A stretch of DNA of 17,176 nt from UBA1189 sp964570685 (GTDB lineage: Bacteria > Bacteroidota > Bacteroidia > Bacteroidales > Bacteroidaceae), in assembly GCA_964570685.1 (NCBI GenBank), contig CAZMZC010000055.1:1-17176 (forward strand). Reading direction: 5' to 3'. The notes under the pieces were generated by a model, which searched no databases, was not told where the DNA came from, and was given only the letters and a program-made list of their open reading frames with translations. The position numbers were made by a program, and so were the translations under genes. Positions 7,704 to 15,357 of this stretch are shown here, piece by piece (position 1 is the stretch's first letter; each line of letters starts with the position of its first letter).

Positions 7704-7814
7704 ATTTCTTCACCTTATTTATATATTTATCCTAATTTAGCTTTTAAAATTATATGTATTTTCACCAATTGCAAAATATATTATCAAAGTTTAACGAATA
7801 AGTAGTATGGATGT

Positions 7815-7848
7815 ATAAAAAGCACACGGAGCCCTTAAAGCCCCGTGT
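7815..7848 (-). terminator. intrinsic terminator of nadC
   Basis: On the minus strand ACACGG pairs with CCGTGT (plus positions 7843-7848 and 7824-7829), followed by GCTTTTTAT. The stem is 6 bp with a 13-base loop. It lies about 65 bp after the nadC stop codon and separates nadC from the efflux operon on the same strand. Confidence 0.65.
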
Positions 7849-7914
7849 ATCATATCCTCTAATTTTAATGGTCAACAGTCTGCGGTTTCCTAAACCATCA
7901 ACCCTCAACCAAAC

Positions 7915-8754
7915 TCAGCAAGCCTTAAAGCTCATATCCAGACTCTTCACCGAATGTGTGAGCGCACCTACCGACACGAAATCAACACCACACTCGGCAT
8001 ACGAGCGTATGGTATCAAAGGTGATACCGCCCGACGACTCCACCTCAAGGCGTCCGTTCACAATCTCCACGGCCTTGCGTGTGTTCTCTACGCTGAAGTT
8101 ATCGAGCATCACACGGTCCACCCCCTCAAGAGCCAGCACCTGGTCCAATTCGTCGAAGTTGCGCACCTCCACCTCTATCTTTAGGTTCTTTCCCTTAGCC
8201 TTACAGTATTCCTGAGCACGGGTCACAGCCTGTGGTATACCACCAGCAAAGTCGATATGGTTGTCCTTGAGCAGTATCATATCGAACAGGCCTATGCGGT
8301 GGTTGCATCCACCACCGATACGCACAGCATCCTTCTCCATAATACGCATACCCGGAGTAGTCTTACGGGTGTCGAGCACGCGACACTTCGTACCCTCGAG
8401 CAGCTTCACATATTCATTGGTAATGGTAGCGATACCGCTCATGCGCTGCATCACGTTGAGCATCAGGCGCTCCGTCTGCAACAGGCTCTGCACCTTACCC
8501 TCCACAACGAAAGCGATATCACCTGGTTTCACGTGAGCACCATCATTGATATACACCTCCATCTTCATCTCAGGATCGAAGCGACGAAATATCTCACGAG
8601 CCATCTCAACACCGGCAATGATACCCTCCTCTTTGATAATGAGTCGGCTCTTGCCCATAGCTGTGGAGGGAATACACGAGAGTGTGGTGTGGTCGCCATC
8701 GCCAATATCCTCAGCGAATGAGAGTGCAATCAGTTGGTCTATCAGTTCGTTCAT
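7915..8754 (-). CDS. nadC: nicotinate-nucleotide pyrophosphorylase (quinolinate phosphoribosyltransferase)
   Basis: This enzyme converts quinolinate and PRPP to nicotinate mononucleotide, CO2 and pyrophosphate, the entry to NAD in de novo synthesis. The 279-residue length is normal. Signature motifs are all present: the N-terminal AEDIGDGDHTT (14-24), RMSGIAT (104-110), the phosphate/quinolinate-binding DTRKTTPG (128-135), GGCNHRIGL (148-156), LLKDNHI (161-167), IEVEV (193-197), ESSGGI (239-244) and SVGALTHS (261-268). The partner genes nadA and nadB are not in the window. It diverges from rlmH. Cytoplasmic. Confidence 0.97.
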   Translation of the reverse strand: MNELIDQLIALSFAEDIGDGDHTTLSCIPSTAMGKSRLIIKEEGIIAGVEMAREIFRRFDPEMKMEVYINDGAHVKPGDIAFVVEGKVQSLLQTERLMLNVMQRMSGIATITNEYVKLLEGTKCRVLDTRKTTPGMRIMEKDAVRIGGGCNHRIGLFDMILLKDNHIDFAGGIPQAVTRAQEYCKAKGKNLKIEVEVRNFDELDQVLALEGVDRVMLDNFSVENTRKAVEIVNGRLEVESSGGITFDTIRSYAECGVDFVSVGALTHSVKSLDMSFKAC

Positions 8755-8864
8755 AATCGTAGATATATAATATATTTTAATAGGTGTTGCAAAGATAATG
8801 CAAACGAGTCAAAAAATTTGCTTTATTTCCAACAAGTCCCGCTTATCTTCGCTTTTTTATGCTG

Positions 8865-8895
8865 CAAAGTTAACGATTCTTTTACAATAAGCAAG
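8865..8895 (-). promoter_or_regulatory. nadC promoter
   Basis: On the minus strand CTTG (8895-8892) and TAACTTTG (8872-8865) are 19 bases apart and fit the Bacteroidetes TTTG / TAnnTTTG pattern with one mismatch. The leader would be about 105 bases. A second exact -7 element, TATCTTTG (8797-8790), lies nearer the gene but lacks a well-spaced -33 element. Either or both may be used. Confidence 0.45.
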
Positions 8896-8923
8896 TTTTA
8901 TTCATTCATTCTTCGTAAATTTG
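8896..8923 (+). promoter_or_regulatory. rlmH promoter
   Basis: TAAATTTG (8916-8923) matches the TAnnTTTG -7 consensus. It lies 44 bases before the rlmH ATG, with only a poor -33 candidate (TTTT at 8896-8899, short spacing). It overlaps the divergent nadC promoter region, so the two genes may compete for polymerase. Confidence 0.4.
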
Positions 8924-8967
8924 CCTAACGAAACAACAGACGACAAGCCCATACCGATTCATACAAG

Positions 8968-9441
8968 ATGAAAACCATCCTTATAGCCATAGGCAAGACC
9001 GACAACCGCTACCTCACACAAGCTGTCGATGATTACCTCGCCCGCGCCAATCACTATGCTCCTATCGAATTGAAGATTATCCCTGACATACGCGATGTAA
9101 AGAACCTCTCACAGGAACAGCAAAAGAAACGTGAAGGGCAGCAGATAATCAAGCTCATTCAACCGGGCGACCACGTGATTCTGCTTGATGAAGGTGGCAA
9201 GGAGTTCACCTCTGCAGGCTTTGCCCAATGGCTTCAGCAGCGCATGAACACCGTGAGCCGCCGCCTTGTCTTCATCATCGGTGGCCCCTACGGCTTCTCC
9301 CCCGAGGTATGCAGCCTTGCTCAAGGCAAAATCTCCCTCTCACAGATGACCTTCTCACACCAAATGGTACGTGTCATTTTCGCCGAGCAATTCTACCGCG
9401 CCCTTTCCATCCTCAACAACCTACCCTACCATCATATATAG
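8968..9441 (+). CDS. rlmH: 23S rRNA (pseudouridine1915-N3)-methyltransferase RlmH
   Basis: A SPOUT-class methyltransferase that methylates pseudouridine 1915 in helix 69 of 23S rRNA on assembled ribosomes, using S-adenosylmethionine. The 157-residue length matches the family. Motifs include the N-terminal IAIGKTDNRYL (7-17), LLDEGGKEFTSAGFA (72-86), the trefoil-knot SAM site FIIGGPYGFSPEV (102-114), and SLSQMTFSHQMVRVIFAEQFYRA. It ends PYHHI, whereas the E. coli protein ends PYHRE; the last residue is thus Ile rather than the usual acidic residue, and the effect is unknown. Diverges from nadC. Cytoplasmic. Confidence 0.97.
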   Translation: MKTILIAIGKTDNRYLTQAVDDYLARANHYAPIELKIIPDIRDVKNLSQEQQKKREGQQIIKLIQPGDHVILLDEGGKEFTSAGFAQWLQQRMNTVSRRLVFIIGGPYGFSPEVCSLAQGKISLSQMTFSHQMVRVIFAEQFYRALSILNNLPYHHI

Positions 9442-9564
9442 AGGAGCAACATTTTTTATTTACCGGATGCTATCGGCGGTGCTGCCGACGTGTATAGAAC
9501 TGTTATATGCAAAAATCCCCCCAAGCACATACGTTTTGTGGAGATTTCGCGTTAATATAGAATA

Positions 9565-11970
9565 ATGAAAAAGGTAGTACTGCTTATTCTGTCGCTTATG
9601 GCTATGTTGCCCTGCTGTATGTTCTCACAAGAGAGCATGGAGGGTAACAGCGTAGTCATCAAGGGCAAGGTGACCGACGAGACGGGAAGCCCCATAGAGA
9701 TTGCCAACGTATGGGTGGCACGGCAGATGAAGGGCACTACCACGGACCTCAAAGGAGAGTATACCCTGCGGATTGCTACGGCCGATACGGTGGAGATAGC
9801 CTACTCGATGATAGGATACCAGTCGCGTCGACGCATACTCACCAAACCCACGGGTACCATCACAATGGACATTATGCTCCCCCACACGAATACCGCGCTA
9901 CAGGAAGTCACCATCCGTGAAACACGCCGACAGACGGGCACTATGCAGCACCTCACACAGAAACAGGCACGACTGATGCCCGACGCCTCGGGAGGTTCGA
10001 TAGAGTCGTTCATCGCCACACAGGCGGGAGTGAGCGCCACCAACGAACTGTCGTCGACCTACAATGTGCGTGGCGGCAACTATGACGAGAACTCGGTGTA
10101 TGTCAATGGCATAGAGGTATATCGTCCGCTGCTCATCCGTGCCGGGCAGCAGGAGGGTCTTTCGTTCATCAATCCCGACATGGTGGAAAACATCGGTTTC
10201 TCGTCGGGCGGCTTCGAGGCTAAGTATGGCGACAAGATGAGCAGTGTGCTCGACATCACCTACCGCCGCCCCACCCGACTGGAGGGTTCGGTATCGGCAG
10301 GACTGCTCGGTGCCAATGCTTACGTAGGTATTGGAAAGAAGGACAAGTGGAGCATGACCCACAGCCTGCGCTACAAGACGAGCCAATACCTCTTGGGCAC
10401 GCTGGACACGCACGGCGAGTACGACCCCTCGTTTGTGGATTATCAAACCTACCTCACCTACCGCCTCACCGAGCTGCTGGAGGTGGGCTTCATCGGCAAC
10501 GTATCACAGAACCGCTATCGCTTCACCCCATCGGATCGCAACACCTCGTTCGGTACCTTGGAGGATGTGAAGGAGTTTAAGGTATACTTCGGCGGACGCG
10601 AGGAGGACATGTTCCGTACGTGGTTCGGCGCACTGACATTGGGTTACGACATTGACGACCACAACCACATCACACTGAGCACATCGGCCTACCGCACCGA
10701 TGAAGAGGAGACCTTCGACATCATCAGCCAATATTGGCTCAACGATGTTGACGAGGACAAGAACATGGGTGTGGGCACCTATATGGAGCATGCACGCAAC
10801 TTCCTCACGGCCTCGGTAGCTTCGGTAGGCCTGAGCGGTACCCACAAGCTGCAGCAACACGAGCTGCACTGGGGCGCCGAGTATAAGCTGGAGACCATCA
10901 GCGACGACCTCAACGAATGGGAGATGCGCGACTCGGCAGGCTACTCATTGCCCCACACAGGCGAACGCATCGAGCTCATCTACAACCTGCGTTCACAGAA
11001 CGACGTACGCAACCACCGCCTCTCGGGCTTCGTGCAGGACACCTGGCGGAGGCATACAGATGTGGGACTCTTCGTCATCAACGGAGGAGTACGCTTCTCC
11101 TATTGGTCGTGGAATCAAGAGCCTCTCTTCTCACCCCGCGTATCTGTAGGCTTCATCCCTGAGGAAAACGACAAGTTCACCTTCCGCCTTGCCACCGGAC
11201 TCTATTACCAAAGCCCCTTCTACAAGGAGTTCCGCGATACGGTACAGGCAGGTGGTTCGTCCTACGTAAGGCTCAACCGCGACATCAAGTCGCAACGCTC
11301 CCTACAAGTGGTAGGTGCCATGGACTACCAGTTCCGTGTGTGGGACCGCCCCTTCAAGCTCACCACCGAGGTGTACTATAAGGCCCTGGCCAACCTCATA
11401 CCGTATAATATAAACAATGTGCGCCTCACCTACTATGGCGAGAACTGCGCTTCGGGATACGCTGCGGGGCTCGATATGAAGCTCTTCGGTGAGTTTATCC
11501 CCGGCACCGACTCGTGGCTCACGGCCTCTATTATGCGCACCGAGGAGAAGATTGATGGCAAGTGGTATCCACGCCCCACGGACCAACGCTTCAACCTCTC
11601 ACTATGCCTCACCGATTATTTCCCCGGCTCGGACCGCTGGCAGATGAACCTACGTGCTGTATATGCCAATGGACTCCCTTTCGGGCCTCCCCATTCTGGA
11701 CGCGAGAAACAGATATTCCGCGCACCGGCCTATCGTCGTGTAGACATCGGCATGAGCTACCGCATAGTGAACAATGAGGAACGCACCATCCGTACCGGTT
11801 GGCAGCAGCACTTCCGCAACGTATGGCTCGGCGTAGATGCCTTCAACCTGCTCGGCATCAACAACGTCAACTCCTACTACTGGATTACCGACACGGAGAA
11901 TCACCGCTACGCCGTACCCAACTACCTCACAGGGCGTCGTATCAATGCTCGCCTGCTCATCGAGTTCTAA
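9565..11970 (+). CDS. TonB-dependent outer-membrane receptor with N-terminal carboxypeptidase-regulatory-like domain
   Basis: An 801-residue outer-membrane beta-barrel of the TonB-dependent receptor family, which takes up bulky ligands using TonB energy. Parts in order: signal peptide (1-21, MKKVVLLILSLMAML core); a CarboxypepD_reg-like beta-sandwich from VVIKGKVTDETGSPIEIANV (30-49) to about 105; the plug, with YNVRGGNYDENSVYVNGIEV and ENIGFSSGGFEAKYGDKMSS; then the barrel to the terminal strand, which ends in Phe (RINARLLIEF). No SusD-type lipoprotein follows, so it is not a standard glycan-uptake pair. The substrate is unknown; metal chelates, cofactors or peptides are possible. The nearest -7-like element before it is an imperfect TACGTTTT at 9530-9537. 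The 123-bp gap after rlmH has a weak TCGGC/GCCGA hairpin but no clear terminator, so read-through from rlmH is possible. Confidence 0.92.
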   Translation: MKKVVLLILSLMAMLPCCMFSQESMEGNSVVIKGKVTDETGSPIEIANVWVARQMKGTTTDLKGEYTLRIATADTVEIAYSMIGYQSRRRILTKPTGTITMDIMLPHTNTALQEVTIRETRRQTGTMQHLTQKQARLMPDASGGSIESFIATQAGVSATNELSSTYNVRGGNYDENSVYVNGIEVYRPLLIRAGQQEGLSFINPDMVENIGFSSGGFEAKYGDKMSSVLDITYRRPTRLEGSVSAGLLGANAYVGIGKKDKWSMTHSLRYKTSQYLLGTLDTHGEYDPSFVDYQTYLTYRLTELLEVGFIGNVSQNRYRFTPSDRNTSFGTLEDVKEFKVYFGGREEDMFRTWFGALTLGYDIDDHNHITLSTSAYRTDEEETFDIISQYWLNDVDEDKNMGVGTYMEHARNFLTASVASVGLSGTHKLQQHELHWGAEYKLETISDDLNEWEMRDSAGYSLPHTGERIELIYNLRSQNDVRNHRLSGFVQDTWRRHTDVGLFVINGGVRFSYWSWNQEPLFSPRVSVGFIPEENDKFTFRLATGLYYQSPFYKEFRDTVQAGGSSYVRLNRDIKSQRSLQVVGAMDYQFRVWDRPFKLTTEVYYKALANLIPYNINNVRLTYYGENCASGYAAGLDMKLFGEFIPGTDSWLTASIMRTEEKIDGKWYPRPTDQRFNLSLCLTDYFPGSDRWQMNLRAVYANGLPFGPPHSGREKQIFRAPAYRRVDIGMSYRIVNNEERTIRTGWQQHFRNVWLGVDAFNLLGINNVNSYYWITDTENHRYAVPNYLTGRRINARLLIEF

Positions 11971-11996
11971 GTTCACCACGTACATATTTCATCGCA

Positions 11997-12024
11997 TAGC
12001 CCTCGTACATATCTACAAGGGCTA
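11997..12024 (+). other. stem-loop after the TonB-dependent receptor gene
   Basis: TAGCCCT (11997-12003) pairs with AGGGCTA (12018-12024). After one C/A mismatch, GTA/TAC extends the stem, leaving a CATATC loop. No T run follows on either strand, so this is more likely an mRNA 3' processing or stabilising structure than a classic terminator. A CGTACATAT direct repeat (11979-11987 and 12004-12012) includes part of it. Confidence 0.4.
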
Positions 12025-12084
12025 CAAAATGGCATTATCCAAAAATAAATCGAATTTTATCGACTGTAAATGAAAATAAAGTCG

Positions 12085-12092
12085 TAACTTTG
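12085..12092 (+). promoter_or_regulatory. promoter of the methylmalonyl-CoA decarboxylase cluster
   Basis: TAACTTTG matches the TAnnTTTG -7 consensus 52 bases before the epimerase ATG. The -33 position (around 12061-12066) has only CTG, a weak match. A short inverted repeat CGACT/AGTCG (12061-12065 and 12080-12084) lies just upstream of the -7 element and could be an operator. The leader would be about 45 bases and very AT-rich. Confidence 0.5.
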
Positions 12093-12144
12093 AAGCCAAA
12101 TAGTATTTTTATAAATATAACCAATTTTAATTATAAAAAACAAC

Positions 12145-12546
12145 ATGAAAATCTCAAAAATCGAACACCTCGGCATTGCTGTAAAGAGCATCGAGGAGGC
12201 ACTTCCCTACTATGAGAACGTATTGGGTCTGAAGTGCTACAACATCGAGACTGTAGAAGACCAGAAGGTGCGCACCGCATTCCTCATGGTAGGTGAAACC
12301 AAGATTGAGCTCCTCGAGCCCACATCTGAGGAGAGCACCATCGCCAAGTTCATTGAGAACAAGGGCGCTGGCGTACACCACGTAGCATTTGCCGTAGAAG
12401 ACGGCGTGGCTAACGCACTGGCCGAGTGTGACGCTGCAGGCATCCGCCTCATCGACAAGGCTCCGCGTAAGGGTGCCGAAGGACTCAACATCGCATTCCT
12501 CCATCCGAAAGCTACACAGGGAGTACTCACCGAACTTTGCGAATAA
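12145..12546 (+). CDS. mce: methylmalonyl-CoA epimerase
   Basis: This enzyme interconverts (R)- and (S)-methylmalonyl-CoA. It links the B12-dependent mutase product to the decarboxylase encoded downstream. The 133-residue length fits the family, a two-module vicinal-oxygen-chelate fold. Expected metal ligands are visible at H8 (KIEHLGIAV), E55 (KIELLEP), H79 (GVHHVAFAV) and E130 (VLTEL); assignment follows the family pattern. No signal peptide, so cytoplasmic. It is the first gene of the cluster, with its own -7 element upstream, and is separated from mmdA by a 142-bp gap filled by the first repeat copy. The mutase genes are not in the window. Confidence 0.95.
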   Translation: MKISKIEHLGIAVKSIEEALPYYENVLGLKCYNIETVEDQKVRTAFLMVGETKIELLEPTSEESTIAKFIENKGAGVHHVAFAVEDGVANALAECDAAGIRLIDKAPRKGAEGLNIAFLHPKATQGVLTELCE

Positions 12547-12549
12547 AGA

Positions 12550-12682
12550 AGAACCACCCTATCCCTCCCTGCAAGGGAGGGGATTCTGAGTCCACACAAT
12601 ATTAGAATGTATAATTAATAAAACGCCCATTTTGCAGCGATGCCTGCAAGTCCTCCCTCACAGGGAGGATTTAGGTGGGTCT
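12550..12682 (+). repeat. intergenic repeat, copy 1 (mce-mmdA gap)
   Basis: A 133-bp element with inverted ends: AGAACCACC (12550-12558) against GGTGGGTCT (12674-12682), one mismatch. A left hairpin CCCTCCCT/AGGGAGGG (12563-12581, loop GCA) and a right hairpin TCCTCCCT/AGGGAGGA (12651-12669, loop CAC) sit inside the ends. A third hairpin TTGCAG/CTGCAA (12632-12649) lies between them. The core (GAATGTATAA, then CGCCCATTTT) is shared with copies 2 and 3. No target-site duplication is seen. Confidence 0.85.
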
Positions 12683-12688
12683 ACCATT

Positions 12689-14239
12689 ATGTCACAATTA
12701 GATAAAATCAGAGAACTCGTAGAGCTGCGCGAGAAAGCCCGTCTGGGCGGAGGCGAGAAGGCCATCCAAAAGCAGCATGAGAAGGGTAAGTATACCGCAC
12801 GTGAACGTATCGACATGCTGCTCGACAAAGGTTCATTCGAAGAGATGGACATGTTTGTAACCCACCGTTGCCACAACTTCGGCATGGAGAAGAAGCAGAG
12901 CCTCGGCGATGGCGTAGTGACAGGCTACGGTACCATTGACGGCCGCCTCGTGTATGTATTTGCACAGGACTTCACCGTGAATGCCGGTTCTCTCTCTGAG
13001 ACCATGGCCATGAAGATCTGCAAGATTATGGACGCTGCCATGAAGATGGGTGCTCCCGTAATCGGCATCAACGACTCGGGTGGCGCACGCATCCAAGAGG
13101 GTATCAACGCTCTCGCAGGCTACTCAGAGATCTTCCAGCGCAACATCATGGCATCGGGTGTGATTCCCCAGATTTCAGGAATCTTCGGTCCTTGTGCCGG
13201 TGGTGCCGTTTACTCCCCCGCCCTCACCGACTTCACCTTGATGATGGAAGGCACTTCATATATGTTCCTCACCGGTCCTGCCGTAGTGAAGACCGTGCTT
13301 GGCGAAGACGTTACTCAGGAGCAGCTCGGTGGTGCATCGGTACACTCCAGCAAGTCAGGTGTAACCCACTTCACCGCTCAGACCGAGGAAGAGGCTCTTG
13401 CCATGATCCGCAAGCTCCTCTCCTACATGCCCCAGAACAATATGGAGCAGGCCCCTCGCGTAGTATGCACCGACCCCATCGACCGTAAGGAAGACCTCCT
13501 CAACGAGATCATCCCCGACAACCCCAACAAGGCATACGACATGTACGAGGTTATCGGCGCCATCGTCGACAACGGTGAGTTCCTCGAGGTACAGAAAGAC
13601 TATGCCAAGAACATCATCGTAGGTTTCGCCCGCTTCAACGGCGAGTCAGTGGGTATCGTGGCCAACCAGCCTATGGCTTTCGCTGGCGTGCTCGACTGCA
13701 ACGCTTCACGCAAGGCAGCCCGCTTCGTACGCTTCTGCGATGCCTTCAACATTCCTTTGGTAACACTCGTTGACGTTCCCGGCTTCCTCCCCGGTACCGG
13801 TCAGGAGTACAACGCTGTCATCCTCCACGGTGCCAAGTTGCTCTACGCCTTCGGCGAGGCTACTGTACCCAAGGTGACCGTTACCCTGCGCAAGTCATAC
13901 GGTGGTAGCCACATCGTGATGAGCTGCAAGCAGCTCCGTGGCGACATGAACTACGCATGGCCCACAGCCGAGATTGCCGTGATGGGTGCCAGCGGTGCCG
14001 CTGCCGTCCTCTACGCCAAGGAGGCCAAGGAGAAGGAAGATCCCAAGGCATTCATTGCCGAGAAGGAGGCCGAGTACACCAAGCTCTTCGCCAACCCGTA
14101 CAATGCAGCCAAGTATGGCTACATCGACGACGTTATCGAGCCCCGCAACACCCGCTTCCGCATCATCCGCGCACTGGCCGAGTTGCAGACCAAGAAGCTC
14201 GAGAACCCGAAGAGAAAGCATGGCAATATACCTCTTTAA
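12689..14239 (+). CDS. mmdA: methylmalonyl-CoA decarboxylase alpha subunit (biotin-dependent carboxyltransferase)
   Basis: Transfers the carboxyl group of (S)-methylmalonyl-CoA to biotin on the carrier protein, releasing propionyl-CoA. The 516-residue length and both crotonase-fold halves fit the carboxyltransferase (propionyl-CoA carboxylase beta-like) family. Oxyanion and acyl-CoA motifs are GINDSGGARIQEG (126-138) and GIFGPCAGGAVYSPALTDF (164-182). The C-terminal half has DVPGFLPGTGQEYNAVILHG and GSHIVMSCKQLRGDMNYAWP, then a typical YAKEAKEKEDP linker. I chose the ATG at 12689. An in-frame TTG at 12632 would add 19 residues encoded wholly by repeat copy 1 and its border, and nearly the same peptide appears before mmdB, so it is an artefact. 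A propionyl-CoA carboxylase subunit is the alternative, but the mmdB-like pump subunit downstream and lack of a biotin carboxylase favour a decarboxylase. Confidence 0.95.
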   Translation: MSQLDKIRELVELREKARLGGGEKAIQKQHEKGKYTARERIDMLLDKGSFEEMDMFVTHRCHNFGMEKKQSLGDGVVTGYGTIDGRLVYVFAQDFTVNAGSLSETMAMKICKIMDAAMKMGAPVIGINDSGGARIQEGINALAGYSEIFQRNIMASGVIPQISGIFGPCAGGAVYSPALTDFTLMMEGTSYMFLTGPAVVKTVLGEDVTQEQLGGASVHSSKSGVTHFTAQTEEEALAMIRKLLSYMPQNNMEQAPRVVCTDPIDRKEDLLNEIIPDNPNKAYDMYEVIGAIVDNGEFLEVQKDYAKNIIVGFARFNGESVGIVANQPMAFAGVLDCNASRKAARFVRFCDAFNIPLVTLVDVPGFLPGTGQEYNAVILHGAKLLYAFGEATVPKVTVTLRKSYGGSHIVMSCKQLRGDMNYAWPTAEIAVMGASGAAAVLYAKEAKEKEDPKAFIAEKEAEYTKLFANPYNAAKYGYIDDVIEPRNTRFRIIRALAELQTKKLENPKRKHGNIPL

Positions 14240-14272
14240 TAATTGACAATTGAAAATTGATAATTGACAATT
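14240..14272 (+). repeat. 12-bp direct repeat in the gap between mmdA and the OadG-like gene
   Basis: TAATTGACAATT occurs perfectly at 14240-14251 and 14261-14272, separated by GAAAATTGA. The last copy abuts the ATG at 14273. Because AATTG and CAATT are complementary, small hairpins are possible. The only plausible alternative start in this stretch, a TTG at 14264, lies inside the repeat. This AT-rich spacer replaces the ~133-bp element found in the other gaps of the cluster. Confidence 0.6.
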
Positions 14273-15208
14273 ATGAAAAAAGTTCTTTTTAGTATAATGG
14301 TTACCTTGGCCGCCACCGCAGGCTTCGCCCAAGGTGCCAAGAGCCTCAAGTTCAACGAGATTCTCGTGACCAACACGGCCAGCATCACCGATGACTATGG
14401 CTGTCGTTCGGCTTGGATAGAATTTCACAATGATGCTTTCGCTTCGGCCAACGCACGCAACTGTCTCATCACGAACAATCGTGCCGTGCTCAACAAGGAG
14501 CTCAGTGCTCCCCAGCGTATCGCATTGATGTCTAAGATCCCTTCAGGTGATGTAGCTACCGGTATCAAAGGCAAGCAGAAGATGCTCTTCTATGCCGACG
14601 GACAACCCAACCGTGGCACATTCCACACCAACTTCACACTGGCCGACAGCACCACTACATGGCTTGCCCTGTACGATGCCAACGGTACTACGTTGATAGA
14701 CTCTGTCACCGTCCCTGCCCTCGGCGAGAACCAATCGTATGCCCGTAAGAAAGACGGCATAGGCGAATGGTATATCGCAACTGCCGAGAACGTCACTCCC
14801 CTCACATCAAACGACATTGAGGGCGGTATCGACAAGGTGGCTCGATTCAAGGAGATGGACAGTCTCGGCATCGGTATGACTATCATCTGTATGATGGTGG
14901 TATTCTCAGCCCTCGCTATCCTCTGGTGTCTCTTCGCCATCATCGGCAAGATCTTTGCCAGCACCATCTCAAGTACCAAGCAGGCATCTGCCAAGCAAGC
15001 TGCAGCTCCCGCTCCGAAGAAAGAAGAGCACATGCTGCGCAAGGGCGGCAAAGCCGATGAGGAGATGGCAGCCGTATGCATGGCATTGCACGAGCACTTC
15101 GGCAACGTACACGACGAAGAGAGCAACGTGCTCACCATCGACAACGACGGAGAGTCAAGCTGGCACATGCTCACACACAGTCACTCACATCCGTACCCGT
15201 ATAATTAA
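14273..15208 (+). CDS. OadG-like subunit of the decarboxylase with an N-terminal lamin-tail-like domain
   Basis: Likely the small membrane subunit that helps assemble the Na+-translocating decarboxylase, much enlarged. The 311-residue product has a signal peptide (1-20, ending GFAQ). An exported region (~24-178) resembles a lamin-tail domain: KFNEILVTNTASITDDYGCR and then SAWIEFHN at 25-53, LALYDANGTTLIDSV near 131-145, and GEWYIATAENVTP near 164-176. One membrane helix follows (~199-226, GIGMTIICMMVVFSALAILW). The cytoplasmic tail has an Ala/Pro/Lys linker, ADEEMAAVCMALHEHFG (261-277), and a His-rich end (HMLTHSHSHPY). The helix and tail fit OadG/MmdD subunits, which are normally under 120 residues. 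ATG 14273 is preferred over TTG 14264 because it begins the signal peptide. The lamin-tail assignment is from pattern, not a search. Confidence 0.75.
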   Translation: MKKVLFSIMVTLAATAGFAQGAKSLKFNEILVTNTASITDDYGCRSAWIEFHNDAFASANARNCLITNNRAVLNKELSAPQRIALMSKIPSGDVATGIKGKQKMLFYADGQPNRGTFHTNFTLADSTTTWLALYDANGTTLIDSVTVPALGENQSYARKKDGIGEWYIATAENVTPLTSNDIEGGIDKVARFKEMDSLGIGMTIICMMVVFSALAILWCLFAIIGKIFASTISSTKQASAKQAAAPAPKKEEHMLRKGGKADEEMAAVCMALHEHFGNVHDEESNVLTIDNDGESSWHMLTHSHSHPYPYN

Positions 15209-15213
15209 AAAGG

Positions 15214-15349
15214 GGCCCCACCCTATCCCTCCCTATAGGGAGGGGATTCAGAGTCCACTAACAATAAAGAATGTATAACTAATAAAACACGCCCATTTTT
15301 GCAGCGATGTCTGCAAGTCCTCCCTCATAGGGAGGATTTAGGTGGGTCT
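15214..15349 (+). repeat. intergenic repeat, copy 2 (OadG-like gene-biotin carrier gap)
   Basis: A 136-bp copy of the same element. Ends are GGCCCCACC (15214-15222) against GGTGGGTCT (15341-15349), two mismatches. The left hairpin CCCTCCC/GGGAGGG (15227-15244) has loop TATA, the right hairpin TCCTCCCT/AGGGAGGA (15318-15336) has loop CAT, and the central TTGCAG/CTGCAA hairpin is kept. The core is nearly identical to copy 3 (ATGTATAACTA, AAACACGCCCATTTT). It ends 8 bp before the biotin carrier ATG. Confidence 0.85.
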
Positions 15350-15357
15350 CAAATAAT

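Noticed and set aside
12029..12073. Short plus-strand frame (about 14 codons) before the epimerase gene
   Set aside because: Too short, ends before the -7 element, and shows no sign of coding.
13895..14428. Minus-strand frame of 177 codons across the end of mmdA and the start of the OadG-like gene
   Set aside because: It overlaps two well-supported genes and has no domain or start context.
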